Assembly (NCBI RefSeq): GCF_015910445.1
Contig: NZ_CP048882.1
Span: 7,313,473 to 7,377,472, forward strand
Direction of reading: 5' to 3'
From: Streptomyces bathyalis
GTDB taxonomy: Bacteria > Actinomycetota > Actinomycetes > Streptomycetales > Streptomycetaceae
DNA: 64,000 bases
In this document: positions 33,896 through 42,739 of the stretch, piece by piece
Layout of the letters: each line of letters starts with the position of its first letter
How positions within the stretch are numbered: position 1 is the stretch's first letter
Notes under the pieces: generated by a model
Seen by the model: only the letters and a program-made list of their open reading frames with translations
What the model was told of the DNA's origin: nothing
The model's database searches: none
Position numbers and translations under genes: made by a program

Positions 33896-34733
33896 CTATC
33901 TGGCGAGTCGCCGGTAGCAGATGAGGGCCGCGGCGATGCCAGCGAAGGCTAGGAAGTGCTCGGCTTTGCGTTCGTAGCGGCGGTGCAGGCGGCGACAGCC
34001 GGACAGCCAGCTCACGGTGCGCTCCACGGTCCACCGGTGGCGTCCCAGCCGCTGCGAGGGCTCGATACCCGTGCGGGCGATGCGCGGGATGATGTTCCGG
34101 CTGCGGAGCCATTTCCGCAGGCGATTGTAGTCGTAACCCTTGTACGCATGGAGCTTGGCGGGGCAGCGTCGGCGCGGTCCTCGGCGGGATACCACGGACG
34201 AGGGGCTCCAGGCCCTGACTGTCGTGGGTGTTCGCTGCGGAGATTCCGATTGATAGGGGCAGACCGGTCCGCTCGGTGATCAAGTGGATCTTTGAGCCTT
34301 TCTTGCCCCGATCCACTGGATTCGGGCCCGTCAGGTCCCCCCTTTGAGCGCCCTCATGTTCACCGAGTCGATCGCGCATCGCGACCAGTCCAGATTCCCG
34401 CGTGCTCCGAGCGTCCAGGACGAGTCGGTGCAGCTTGCCCCATACCCGCGCGGCACTCCACTCGGTGAAGCGGCGGTGCGCGGTCGGTCCGGACGGGCCG
34501 AAGACCGGCGGCACTTGCTGCCACGTGCAGCCCGTCGTGGCCACGAACACGATGGCGGCCAACACCTCCCGATCCCCGTGGCGCCGTCGGCCACCGCCCT
34601 GCGGCCGGACAGGCGCCGGGGGCACCACTCGTTGGAACAACCCCCACAACCCGTCCGGGACCAGACGCTCCACCATCGCCATCACGGCGACAGCCCAATG
34701 ATCGTCAATTGAGATCAACTCTAAGGCGGGCAT
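33896..34733 (-). mobile_element. IS5-family transposase remnant with three lesions
   Basis: The reading frame starts near 34733 (VERLVPDGLWGLFQRV), passes TTGCTWQQVPPVFGPSG (DUF4096 N-terminus), loses frame, regains it at TGPNPVDRGKKGSKIHL, and loses it again after LEPLVRGIP. The end, KLHAYKGYDYNRLRKWL to RRYERKAEHFLAFAG, is in another frame. The stretch carrying the first catalytic Asp (CAIDSVNMRALKGG) is out of frame because one base is missing from a G-run near 34340. The element cannot make active transposase as read. Terminal inverted repeats could not be identified with certainty; it abuts the broken ATPase gene. Confidence 0.8.
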
Positions 34734-35125
34734 GGATGGTCTTGCCCTGTCCGGGGCCGGGGGTGATGGTGACGTCGCCGGTGAGGCGGCGGATCATGTG
34801 CCATCCGAAGCCGCCGGTGCCGTCGTTGAGGCCGGGGTGCGTTCGCGCGGCGGCGCCGGGTTGAGGTCGCTGACGGCGACGTTCACCGCGTCGGCGGTGG
34901 CGCTGAGGTGGAGGGTGTAGTGGCCGCCGCCGTGGCGCAGGGCGTTGGTGGCGAGTTCGGAGACCACCAGGGCCAGCGTTTCCGCGGTCCCGGGGGCCGG
35001 GGCCGGGTTGAGGCTGTCGGCGAAAGCACGGGCGACGTGGCGGGTGCGGGGGATGCCGACAGGGCTGTCGTCTTCAAGGACGACGGGGGCCTGCGGGCTG
35101 TCGTGCTGATTGTCGTCGTGTCGTT
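34720..35125 (-). pseudogene. Anti-sigma-factor-like ATP-binding protein (HATPase_c_2), broken
   Basis: The frame reads DDSPVGIPRTRHVARAFADS, ETLALVVSELATNALRHGGG (N-box), YTLHLSATADAVNVAVSDLN; after a one-base shift it continues DGTGGFGWHMIRRLTGD (G-box) and TPGPGQGKTIHARLR. This is the SpoIIAB/RsbW-type kinase domain so frequent in Streptomyces. No in-frame start codon is visible at the 5' end and the 3' end merges with the IS5 remnant. Probably dead; its partner genes are not present. Confidence 0.65.
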
Positions 35126-35329
35126 CATGCGCTCACGCCCCTGGGTCGGTCGTGTCGCCGGGTTCGGCTCGTGCCCACTGGGCCGGGCCTCAATCCCTGA
35201 CACCACTCTTCCGGGTGCGTATAGAGCAGAAATCCCATCACTGCCCATGGAGAAAATCTATCACGGCGAGAGTAGACATGGTTGGGTGCAGGGGTTAACG
35301 TCTTCCTCGTAGCCAAGAGGTCGAAGAGG

Positions 35330-35714
35330 GCACGGCAGAGATGAACTGCCGTGCAAGCAGGTCAGGAAGGATGCGGAACGGCAGTGGAGTGGCGGGGCCG
35401 GAAAGGGTGGGTCCCATCACTGGCTGCCGGGCCGAGCGACCCCAGGGGTCGCATGCAACACCCGCGATATCCAGCAGTACAGCCGAGTAACCGAACGAGG
35501 TAAGGAGCAGACGCCATCGGGATCGCCCGGGCGAAGCGAAAAACCGCTCGGGTACCGCAGGCCCCGGATTGGAAGGTGGTCCTCGGTCACGCAGCCGCGA
35601 TCCTCGCTCGTCCGCCCTCCGAGGCGGACCAGCGGAACAACAAGGCCGGCGCAGTCAGCCGGTAGATGGTGTTGAAAGCTCGGGGCCCGGGTGCCAGTAC
35701 GGCACCCGGGCCCC
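35330..35714. other. Structured non-coding stretch upstream of MerR-like gene
   Basis: Several perfect stems in one 400-base stretch without a gene: GCACGGCAG/CTGCCGTGC (35330-35354), GCGACCCC/GGGGTCGC (35436-35452), GTCCGCC/GGCGGAC near 35610-35630, and a 14-base-pair stem at 35682-35714. The density exceeds what random GC-rich sequence usually shows. A structured RNA, a long leader or a retro-element fragment are all possible. Confidence 0.4.
35682..35714 (+). promoter_or_regulatory. 14-bp stem hairpin in leader of MerR-like gene
   Basis: GGGGCCCGGGTGCC (35682-35695) pairs perfectly with GGCACCCGGGCCCC (35701-35714) around an AGTAC loop, ending 27 bases before the ATG. It could be an upstream terminator or a leader attenuator. 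Confidence 0.6.
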
Positions 35715-35741
35715 CCGACGCGCCCCCGAAAGAAGAGGTCT

Positions 35742-36122
35742 ATGCCCCCTCGCACTTCCCACCCCGTCGACAAGTTCGACGACGACGACTACCCCGCCTA
35801 CACCATGGGCCGGGCCGCCGACATGCTCGGCACCACCCCCGCCTTCCTCCGCAGTCTCGGCGAGAACCGACTGATCACCCCGCCGCGCTCCGCAGGCGGC
35901 CACCGCCGCTACTCCCGCTACCAACTACGCATCGCCGCCCGCGCCCGAGAACTCGTCGACGCCGGCACCCCCATCGAAGCCGCCTGCCGCATCATCATCC
36001 TCGAAGACCAACTCGAAGAAGCCCAGCGCATCAACGAAGAACTGCGCACCCGCGACACCACCTCGCAACGACGTTCCGCGACCGACCGGCCCGAGTTGAC
36101 CCCCGCTGCGGGCACGACCTGA
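35742..36122 (+). CDS. MerR-like helix-turn-helix regulator
   Basis: 126 residues from ATG 35742 (AGAGG upstream). Short acidic N-terminus (DKFDDDDYPAYTM), then the MerR-type winged HTH (GRAADMLGTTPAFLRSLGEN, then RSAGGHRRYSRYQLRIAAR), then a helix ILEDQLEEAQRINEELRTR suited to dimerisation. No ligand domain, so it belongs to the small MerR/BldC-like group. The strong hairpin ending 27 bases upstream may control its expression. No obvious partner gene. Confidence 0.85.
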   Translation: MPPRTSHPVDKFDDDDYPAYTMGRAADMLGTTPAFLRSLGENRLITPPRSAGGHRRYSRYQLRIAARARELVDAGTPIEAACRIIILEDQLEEAQRINEELRTRDTTSQRRSATDRPELTPAAGTT

Positions 36123-36582
36123 CCCCGCCACGACAACCACTGCCCGGGCCCCGGAACGTCCTCGCTGGCCCGGGCTGGCTCCCGCCCGGCACAGTTGGGC
36201 CACCAGGTTGTTGAAACACCTTCGGGCTCAGAATCGTGAACGCGACCTCTCCAGGATGTCTCAGGCACTGTGGTCACACCGACCGCAAACAAAGATCATC
36301 AGAACTGTAAAGACCTCTCACGGGACGAGCCTTAACGTCGCGACTGTGACTGTGCCGAGGGTGCGGCGGTGTGGCTTCTATAGCGAGCGAGCATCTTCCC
36401 GAGCGAGGAGGCTGCTGGCACATCCAGCGCCGACTGGCTGATCTCGCGACAGACGGACACGGTGGCCCAGGATCTTCGCCCCACAGGGGCGGCTGACCGC
36501 TACCACGCCCTGCTGTGCACTCTTCTCGGCGGAGCGGCTGCCTGCGCCCGGGGGCGGTAAGCCACGTCGGAGGAGTTCGCCC
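36123..36582. other. Gene-free stretch
   Basis: Nothing recognisable on either strand; frames here are short and antisense to the MerR-like gene or without family signatures. Promoter of the small membrane-protein gene is presumably within the last 150 bases. Confidence 0.35.
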
Positions 36583-36864
36583 ATGGCAGACGCGAAGGCC
36601 GCCCCCGGAGCTGGAGATCTCATAGTCAGCGTGGGGCTATTGGGGGCCTCGCTCGGAAGCGGCGTCGGTGCAGCGTTTGCGAACGCCGCTGGAAACCGAC
36701 AGCTGTTCACCCTCAGTGCTTGTTGGCTCTTCATCCTGCCGACAGTGGGGCTTCTGCTCCGTCGAGGGCTCGCGTCACACAAGCATGGAAGCGGTGACAG
36801 CCAGCATGAAAAGTGCGAGGTAGTGACAAAGCGAACGACCAATCAGTTGCAAGCACGCTGGTGA
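36583..36864 (+). CDS. Small membrane protein of unknown function
   Basis: 93 residues; ATG preceded by GGAGGAG at 7 bases, a good site. Two hydrophobic stretches: residues 12-33 (LIVSVGLLGASLGSGVGAAF) and 41-58 (LFTLSACWLFILPTVGLLL), followed by a basic C-terminus. I do not recognise the family. The Gly/Ala-rich first helix looks suited to helix packing. No operon partner is close. Confidence 0.55.
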   Translation: MADAKAAPGAGDLIVSVGLLGASLGSGVGAAFANAAGNRQLFTLSACWLFILPTVGLLLRRGLASHKHGSGDSQHEKCEVVTKRTTNQLQARW

Positions 36865-37335
36865 AGGTCGCGTGCGTCGCTTACCTCGCGTTTGTCTCGG
36901 GAGTGGGCCTCAGATTCTGGATCTGGGGGCCTGTTGCGCTGGGTGCGCAGGAGCCCAGTTAGCAAATCATTAGCAAGCCCTCCGGCCAGCGGTGAGTGAA
37001 TCGTCGGATGACGGCTACGTACGGTCACCGACGGAAGCTCTTCGGGATCTTGTCGTCCGGAGTCCAGCGGGCCGGAATGCTGCAAGTGAGGGCGGGGGGG
37101 GGGTAGTCCTGACGCTCTCGATGCTGGACCTGGTAAGCGAGACAGTGGACCCACGCGGACAAGGCGCACCAGCTCAAACAAATCCGGCTGACGCGGATGC
37201 ATTCGTGCTATAGCTCCTCACGTTGCTGAACCGACCAATCGCGACCACCCCCGGTCAAACGATGCTTTCACTGCTAAGGGACTCGGTATCCGGGAGTCCG
37301 GGGTCGTCGCTGCGTCCTCGGGATCGGAGCGAGAC
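36865..37335. other. Gene-free stretch with G-run
   Basis: No protein-coding frame recognised. Contains an uninterrupted G9-type run near 37090, unusual even for this G+C content. Promoter of the polytopic membrane protein probably lies at its end. Confidence 0.35.
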
Positions 37336-38610
37336 GTGAGACGGCACGGCGTTGGGGCGTCGAGAGGGGCCTCCGCGGGGAACGGCACGTCCAGTACGGC
37401 TTCGTCAGCCACCGGCGAGCGGGCCCGGGGTTACGTCGGGACTCCGCCGCTGCCAGGTCGGCCCCCGGTAAGCGCACCGGCCCCAGGAATGGGTGCGCCG
37501 GCTCCCGCTCCCGGGCGGGGGCAACCCATGATCGGCCTCGCCGGGCTGGCCGTTCTCCTGCCGCTGTTCTTCTTGCTGGCCTTGGGTGCCGGTGGGCCGG
37601 TGACGTCGCTCAAGGTTCTGGCCCCGCTCACCACCTTCGGCCTTCCGGTCATCGCGACCATTGCCTTCTGGTGGGAGGACTGGCCCGGCAGCACATTACG
37701 TGCGGGCTGGTCCGGGCTGACGGACACGCTGATCGCCATCCCGGCAGCGATCGTTCTCACTCTCCTCGGCCAGGCCGTCGTCGCCGGATCCGACGCACAC
37801 GCCCTGTTCGACCCGGAGCCGGGTTCCGGGCACGTGGAGACCTTCCCCCACACCTTGCCTGTCGCTGCCGGGGTGTTCACGGCGATCCTCCAGCTGACGC
37901 TGGTGTGCGAAGGCTGGCCCTTCCGCCGGCTCGGCCGCCTCACCTCGGGCGTCGCGGCACTCGCGGTTGCCTGGGGCATCGGGGCCGGCGCCTACCTGCT
38001 CCTGGTACACCTCGACACGGAGGCGGAGAACGGACTCCGCGATCCCAGTGGGCCCGTTTCGTCCGAGGTCTACGGCGCGTGGCTCACCGCCCTGGGCGCC
38101 TGGCAGTTGGTGTTCTACGTGGTCCTGCGCGGATGGCCTTTCACGAGCGTGAAGCGTAAATCCGTCCGCATTCCGGTGGCCAATGTGGCCGTGATCGCCT
38201 GTGCCTGGGCCTCGTACCTGCTGCTGCGTCATGCTCTGGACATGCCGGTAGGGCGGGTTACCGCGGCCTGCGGCTGCGGCGTCGCGTCCCTCTTGCTCGT
38301 GGCGATGCTTTTCGACCGCTGGCCGTGGACGCAGCTGAGTCCACTACCCGGCCGTACCGGGGTGGTGGCTACCTCGATCGCCGTGGCAGGACTGATGTAT
38401 TGGGCCCTGTACGCGTACGCGGACACGGTGAACTGGGGACGTGTGCACCCGGATGGCTGGGTGTCCTACAGCGCCCTGAATGGCATCGGCATGGCGGTCA
38501 TCCTGCACGTGGCCATCTGGAAGCGATGGCCGGTGGTACTCCGGTCGAGTTCAGGACCGCCCGAGGGCGATGGCCCTGACTCCCGGCCCAGGCCGGACGC
38601 CCAAAGCTGA
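37336..38610 (+). CDS. Polytopic membrane protein with repeated WP motifs
   Basis: 424 residues from GTG 37336. Residues 1-60 are Gly/Ala/Pro-rich and probably cytoplasmic. Then about ten TM helices (roughly 66-87, 95-115, 125-150, 172-193, 203-224, 245-264, 280-300, 308-327, 340-360, 380-398). After five of these segments the same short motif occurs: EDWPG, EGWPF, RGWPF, DRWPW and KRWPV (about residues 114, 192, 264, 327, 395). This suggests an internal repeat of two helices plus a WP turn. No transporter family is recognised. It precedes the molybdenum hydroxylase operon by 200 bases, with no evidence of linkage. Confidence 0.75.
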   Translation: MRRHGVGASRGASAGNGTSSTASSATGERARGYVGTPPLPGRPPVSAPAPGMGAPAPAPGRGQPMIGLAGLAVLLPLFFLLALGAGGPVTSLKVLAPLTTFGLPVIATIAFWWEDWPGSTLRAGWSGLTDTLIAIPAAIVLTLLGQAVVAGSDAHALFDPEPGSGHVETFPHTLPVAAGVFTAILQLTLVCEGWPFRRLGRLTSGVAALAVAWGIGAGAYLLLVHLDTEAENGLRDPSGPVSSEVYGAWLTALGAWQLVFYVVLRGWPFTSVKRKSVRIPVANVAVIACAWASYLLLRHALDMPVGRVTAACGCGVASLLLVAMLFDRWPWTQLSPLPGRTGVVATSIAVAGLMYWALYAYADTVNWGRVHPDGWVSYSALNGIGMAVILHVAIWKRWPVVLRSSSGPPEGDGPDSRPRPDAQS

Positions 38611-38809
38611 CTTCGGACGGCAGTGCTGGCCGACCGGTCGAGCACCCGCCGCCGCACCGCTGTTCCGGAAGCCGCACTCCTGTCAGGACTCCGCGGAGGC
38701 CGGTCAGCAACCGCCCGCGGACCGAACACCAGGATCGCGACTCGCTCGGCGTGGCGGCTCAGGCGTGGCAGGGCGCTCATTCGATGATCGGTGAGGAAGG
38801 TGGGCTGTG

Positions 38810-39379
38810 ATGAGCGATTCAGGGACGGACGCCGCGGAGCGAGCTCAGGACGACGGGGACAGGGGCTTGGCGATCAAGTTGAGCGTCAACGGTCAGGTTC
38901 GGCAGCTTGAGTTGGACCCGCGGGTCTCGCTGCTGGACGCGCTCCGCGAGCATCTACGACTGGGCGGGACGAAGAAGGGCTGCGATCACGGACAGTGCGG
39001 CGCGTGCACGGTGCTGATCAACGGTCGGCGCGTCTGTTCATGTCTGACGCTTGCCGTGATGCACGAGGGCGACGAGATCGTCACGGTCGAGGGTTTGGAC
39101 GGGGTCAAGGGCCTGCACCCCATGCAGCGGGCATTCGTTGAGCATGACGGCTTCCAATGCGGCTATTGCACGCCCGGCCAGATCTGTTCGGCTGTCGGCA
39201 TGCTCTCAGAGGTGGAGGCGGGATGGCCCAGCCACGCGACCGCTGACGTGGCGTCATCACGCATCGAGTTGAGCGACGAGGAGATTCGGGAGCGCATGAG
39301 CGGCAACGTCTGCCGGTGCGCCGCCTATCCGAACATCGTCGCGGCCATCCGCGACGCCGCGCAGGGAGGTCCGGCATGA
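38810..39379 (+). CDS. [2Fe-2S] subunit of xanthine-dehydrogenase-family enzyme
   Basis: 189 residues; ATG 38810 (GTG 38807 alternative) with GGAAGG upstream. N-terminal plant-ferredoxin cluster (KKGCDHGQCGAC then RRVC) and C-terminal helical cluster (QCGYCTPGQ and GNVCRCAAYPNI). All eight cysteines are present. It passes electrons from the Mo cofactor to FAD. There is no Tat signal on the N-terminus, unlike the periplasmic PaoA of E. coli, so the complex is probably cytoplasmic. The stop overlaps the next start (ATGA), showing translational coupling. Confidence 0.93.
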   Translation: MSDSGTDAAERAQDDGDRGLAIKLSVNGQVRQLELDPRVSLLDALREHLRLGGTKKGCDHGQCGACTVLINGRRVCSCLTLAVMHEGDEIVTVEGLDGVKGLHPMQRAFVEHDGFQCGYCTPGQICSAVGMLSEVEAGWPSHATADVASSRIELSDEEIRERMSGNVCRCAAYPNIVAAIRDAAQGGPA

Positions 39380-40359
39380 GGTCCTTCACCTACGAGAGAG
39401 CGATGACCGCGCACACCGCCCTCGACGCAGTGTCCAAGACCGGTGCGAAGTTCATCAGCGGCGGCACCAACCTCCTCGACCTGATGAAGCTGGAAATTGA
39501 GAAGCCAGGGCATCTGGTCGACATCAGCAGGCTTCCGCTGCGGGACATCGAGGACCTCCCCGATGGCGGACTGCGCATCGGAGCCCAGACGGCGAACTCC
39601 GACCTTGCCGCCCACAGTCACGTGCGAAGCCGCTACCCGGTGCTGTCGCAGGCGCTGGTCGCCGGCGCGTCGGGGCAGCTGCGCAACAAGGCCTCCACCG
39701 GCGGAAACCTGTTGCAGCGCACTCGCTGCCCCTACTTCTACGACACTGCCGCGGGCTGCAACAAGCGGGATCCCGAGGCCGGATGCGCGGCGATCGGAGG
39801 TTTCAACCGGATCCACGCGATCCTCGGCGCCAGCAGCTCCTGCATCGCCACGCACCCCTCGGACATGGCCGTCGCGATGGCCGCACTGGATGCGGAGATC
39901 GAACTGCTCGATGCCGAGCAGGCGGTACGCCGCGTGCCCGTCACGGAATTCCACCGGCTGCCGGGCGATACGCCGCACATCGAGACAGTGCTGCGGCCCG
40001 GGGAAATGATCACCGGTGTGCTCCTGCCTCCACCCCCTCCGGGCCGGCAGATCTACCGCAAGGTGCGGGACCGGGCGTCGTACGAGTTCGCGTTGGTCTC
40101 CGTAGCGGCCGTCCTCTCCACCGAAGGAGGGACGATCAGCCAGGCGCGAGTGGCCTTCGGAGGCGTGGCCCACAAGCCCTGGCGATCCGTTGAGGCGGAG
40201 GACGCTCTGACAGGCCGGCCCGCCACAATGGCCACCTACCGCGCAGCAGCCGAGGCAGCCATGCAGGACGCGGTGGGCCAGGGGCACAACGACTTCAAGA
40301 TCGAACTGGCCAAGCGCACGCTGTCGCGCACACTCGCGCAAGCGGCCCAGGCAGGCTGA
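39376..40359 (+). CDS. FAD-binding subunit of xanthine-dehydrogenase-family enzyme
   Basis: 327 residues. PCMH-type FAD domain (AKFISGGTNLLDLMKLE; second FAD motif in GASGQLRNKASTGGNLLQR) followed by the CO-dehydrogenase-flavoprotein C-terminal domain. An insertion with four cysteines, TRCPYFYDTAAGCN then DPEAGCAA, is the extra [4Fe-4S] site known from PaoB/4-hydroxybenzoyl-CoA reductase-like flavoproteins. Start overlaps the upstream stop by four bases, and the Mo subunit starts 10 bases after its stop. It delivers electrons from the Fe-S centres to NAD or another acceptor. Confidence 0.92.
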   Translation: MRSFTYERAMTAHTALDAVSKTGAKFISGGTNLLDLMKLEIEKPGHLVDISRLPLRDIEDLPDGGLRIGAQTANSDLAAHSHVRSRYPVLSQALVAGASGQLRNKASTGGNLLQRTRCPYFYDTAAGCNKRDPEAGCAAIGGFNRIHAILGASSSCIATHPSDMAVAMAALDAEIELLDAEQAVRRVPVTEFHRLPGDTPHIETVLRPGEMITGVLLPPPPPGRQIYRKVRDRASYEFALVSVAAVLSTEGGTISQARVAFGGVAHKPWRSVEAEDALTGRPATMATYRAAAEAAMQDAVGQGHNDFKIELAKRTLSRTLAQAAQAG

Positions 40360-40369
40360 GGAGACGCAT

Positions 40370-42601
40370 GTGATCGGACAGGCTCTGAACCGCGTCGACG
40401 GCCCGCTGAAGGTCGCCGGCCGCGCCACCTACGCCTACGAGCACTGGGTGGAGACACCACCGCTGTACGGATTCATCGTCGGGGCCACGATCGGCAAGGG
40501 CCGGATCGCGCGGATCGACACCGACCACGCCGAGAGCGCCCCCGGTGTCCACCACATGGTGATGACGCATCACAATGCAGCGGCCCAGGGACCCCGCGAC
40601 GAGTCCATCGCGGTGGAGTACTGGCGCGCCAAGCCCGCGCTGACCGGGCCGGAGATCCACCACTACGGTGAGCCGGTGGCGCTGGTCGTCGCCGCCACCT
40701 TCGAGCAGGCCCGGGCGGCGGCCGAGCTGGTCGAAGTGGAATACGCCGCCGAGCCAGGACGATTCGACTTCAGCACTCACATGGACGAGGCGTACGCCCC
40801 GGCGTTGGTCGGCCCCGGTATCCCTGCCGATACCGCCGTCGGTGACGTCGACGCGGCGTTCGAGGCCTCAGCGGTGAAAGTCGATCAGGTTTACACGACG
40901 CCCTACGAGCTGTCCATGCCGATGGAGCCGCACGCGTGTCTGGTGGAGCCGCGGGGCGAGGACCTGACGGTCTACGTCAGCTCCCAGGTGGTCGACGCTG
41001 CGCAGGCCTCGCTCGCTGCCACGCTCGACATCGACCCCGCGCGCATCCACATCGTCGCCCCCTACATCGGCGGGGGGTTCGGGTCCAAGCTGAACATCCA
41101 TGCGGAGACGGTCTTGGCGGCGCTCGCCGCTCGCGCACTGGACCGGCCCGTCAAGGTGGCACTCACGCGGCAGCAGGTCTTCCACCTGACCGGCCTGCGC
41201 CCCACATCCAGCCAACGGGTCCGGCTGGGCGCGGCGCGCGACGGGCGGCTGACGGCGATCGCCCACGACGTCACCATGCACACCAGACCCGACATGGAAT
41301 ACGGGGAGCCGACGGCCGGCACCACCCGCAGCCTCTACGCCGCGCCCAACCGGTCCACGACCCACCGCCTGGCACCGCTCGATCTGCCGCAGGGGGAGGA
41401 CGTCCGCGCTCCCGGCGAAGCCCCGGGGCTGCTCGCGGTCGAGTCCGCGATGGACGAGCTGGCCCATGAGCTGGGGATGGACCCAGTCGAGCTGCGGATC
41501 CGCAACGAGCCCACCGTCGATCCCGAGCGGGATGTGCCCTTCAGCGAACGGCGCTTGGTCGAGTGCCTCCGCGAAGGAGCGCGCCGGTTCGGCTGGGAGC
41601 GTCGCCCTACGACGCCCGCCAGTGTCCGTGACGGCCGGTGGCTGGTCGGCTACGGCATGGCGGCCGGCATCCGCGGACACTTCCAGCAGCCGACAGCGGT
41701 GCGCGTGCGGATGGAGGCCGACGGGACCGTCGTGGTGCAGTCGGACATGACCGACCTCGGTACCGGCACCTACACGGTCCTCACCCAGGTCGCAGCGGAG
41801 GCGCTCGGACTGACGCCGGATCAGGTGCGAGTCGAACTGGGGCACTCCGACTTTCCCGCCAGCTGGGGGTCCGGCGGTTCTTGGGGCGCCTGCAATTCGA
41901 GTACCGCGCTCCACCGCGCGTGCCGTGCCCTGCGCGAGAAACTGCTGTCGACGGCGAAGGACGACGCCCGGTCCCCCATGTACGGCCTGGACCTGGCGGA
42001 GGCACAGTTCTCCGGTGGCGAACTGAGGGTCGAAGGCAGGTCCGAGCCGATGAGGGAGATCGTCGCGCGCAACCACCCTGACGGCGTGGAGGCGGAGGGC
42101 GAGATCCCGCTCATGGCAGATGAGCCGAACTACACGGACTACTCGATCCACACCTACGGCGCCCACTTCGCCGAGGTGGGCGTCGACGCCGACACCGCCG
42201 AGATCCGGCTCCGCAGGATGCTGGGCGTGTTCTCAGTGGGCCGGGTCCTCAACGCCAAGACCGTCCGATCGCAACTGCTCGGCGGCATGATCTGGGGTTT
42301 CGGAGCGGCCCTGCAGGAGGAGGCCTTCGTGGACCCCCGGACCGGCGCCATCGCCACCCGGGACCTCGCGCAGTACCTGGTGCCGGTGCAGGCTGACATC
42401 CCCGACCTCGACGTCACTGTGCTGGACGGGCACGACGACAAGGCCAACGTCCTGGGCTCGAAAGGCGCCGGGGAGCTGGGCATCTGCGGGGCCGGCGCTG
42501 CCATCGGGAACGCGGTCTTCAACGCGACCGGCATGCGCGTACGCGACTTCCCCATCACGCTCGAGAAGGTGCTTCCCGGTCTACCACCGATGGAAGCCTG
42601 A
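40370..42601 (+). CDS. Molybdopterin-binding aldehyde/xanthine oxidoreductase subunit
   Basis: 743 residues from GTG 40370 (GAGGAG upstream). Order: N-terminal a/b hammerhead domain (RVDGPLKVAGRATYAYE), then the Mo-binding domains with IGGGFGSKLNIHAE, GSGGSWGACNSST and the catalytic region GAGELGICGAGAA near residue 700, whose Glu is the conserved base. Length equals PaoC-type subunits. The enzyme hydroxylates an aldehyde or N-heterocycle using molybdenum cytosine dinucleotide. No PaoD/XdhC maturation factor is encoded nearby, so insertion of the cofactor must depend on a gene elsewhere. The three genes form one operon. Confidence 0.92.
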   Translation: MIGQALNRVDGPLKVAGRATYAYEHWVETPPLYGFIVGATIGKGRIARIDTDHAESAPGVHHMVMTHHNAAAQGPRDESIAVEYWRAKPALTGPEIHHYGEPVALVVAATFEQARAAAELVEVEYAAEPGRFDFSTHMDEAYAPALVGPGIPADTAVGDVDAAFEASAVKVDQVYTTPYELSMPMEPHACLVEPRGEDLTVYVSSQVVDAAQASLAATLDIDPARIHIVAPYIGGGFGSKLNIHAETVLAALAARALDRPVKVALTRQQVFHLTGLRPTSSQRVRLGAARDGRLTAIAHDVTMHTRPDMEYGEPTAGTTRSLYAAPNRSTTHRLAPLDLPQGEDVRAPGEAPGLLAVESAMDELAHELGMDPVELRIRNEPTVDPERDVPFSERRLVECLREGARRFGWERRPTTPASVRDGRWLVGYGMAAGIRGHFQQPTAVRVRMEADGTVVVQSDMTDLGTGTYTVLTQVAAEALGLTPDQVRVELGHSDFPASWGSGGSWGACNSSTALHRACRALREKLLSTAKDDARSPMYGLDLAEAQFSGGELRVEGRSEPMREIVARNHPDGVEAEGEIPLMADEPNYTDYSIHTYGAHFAEVGVDADTAEIRLRRMLGVFSVGRVLNAKTVRSQLLGGMIWGFGAALQEEAFVDPRTGAIATRDLAQYLVPVQADIPDLDVTVLDGHDDKANVLGSKGAGELGICGAGAAIGNAVFNATGMRVRDFPITLEKVLPGLPPMEA

Positions 42602-42739
42602 ACCGGTGGCGTCCGAGGGGCGGTGAATCCCGCCGGACCACGAGGCTGAACTCGCGGAGTCGTGGGGGATGACCGTCGTCCATTCCAGCCGTCGACAACG
42701 CCTGCGCCGCAAGGTTCCAGGACACGGCTATGCGCGCTG

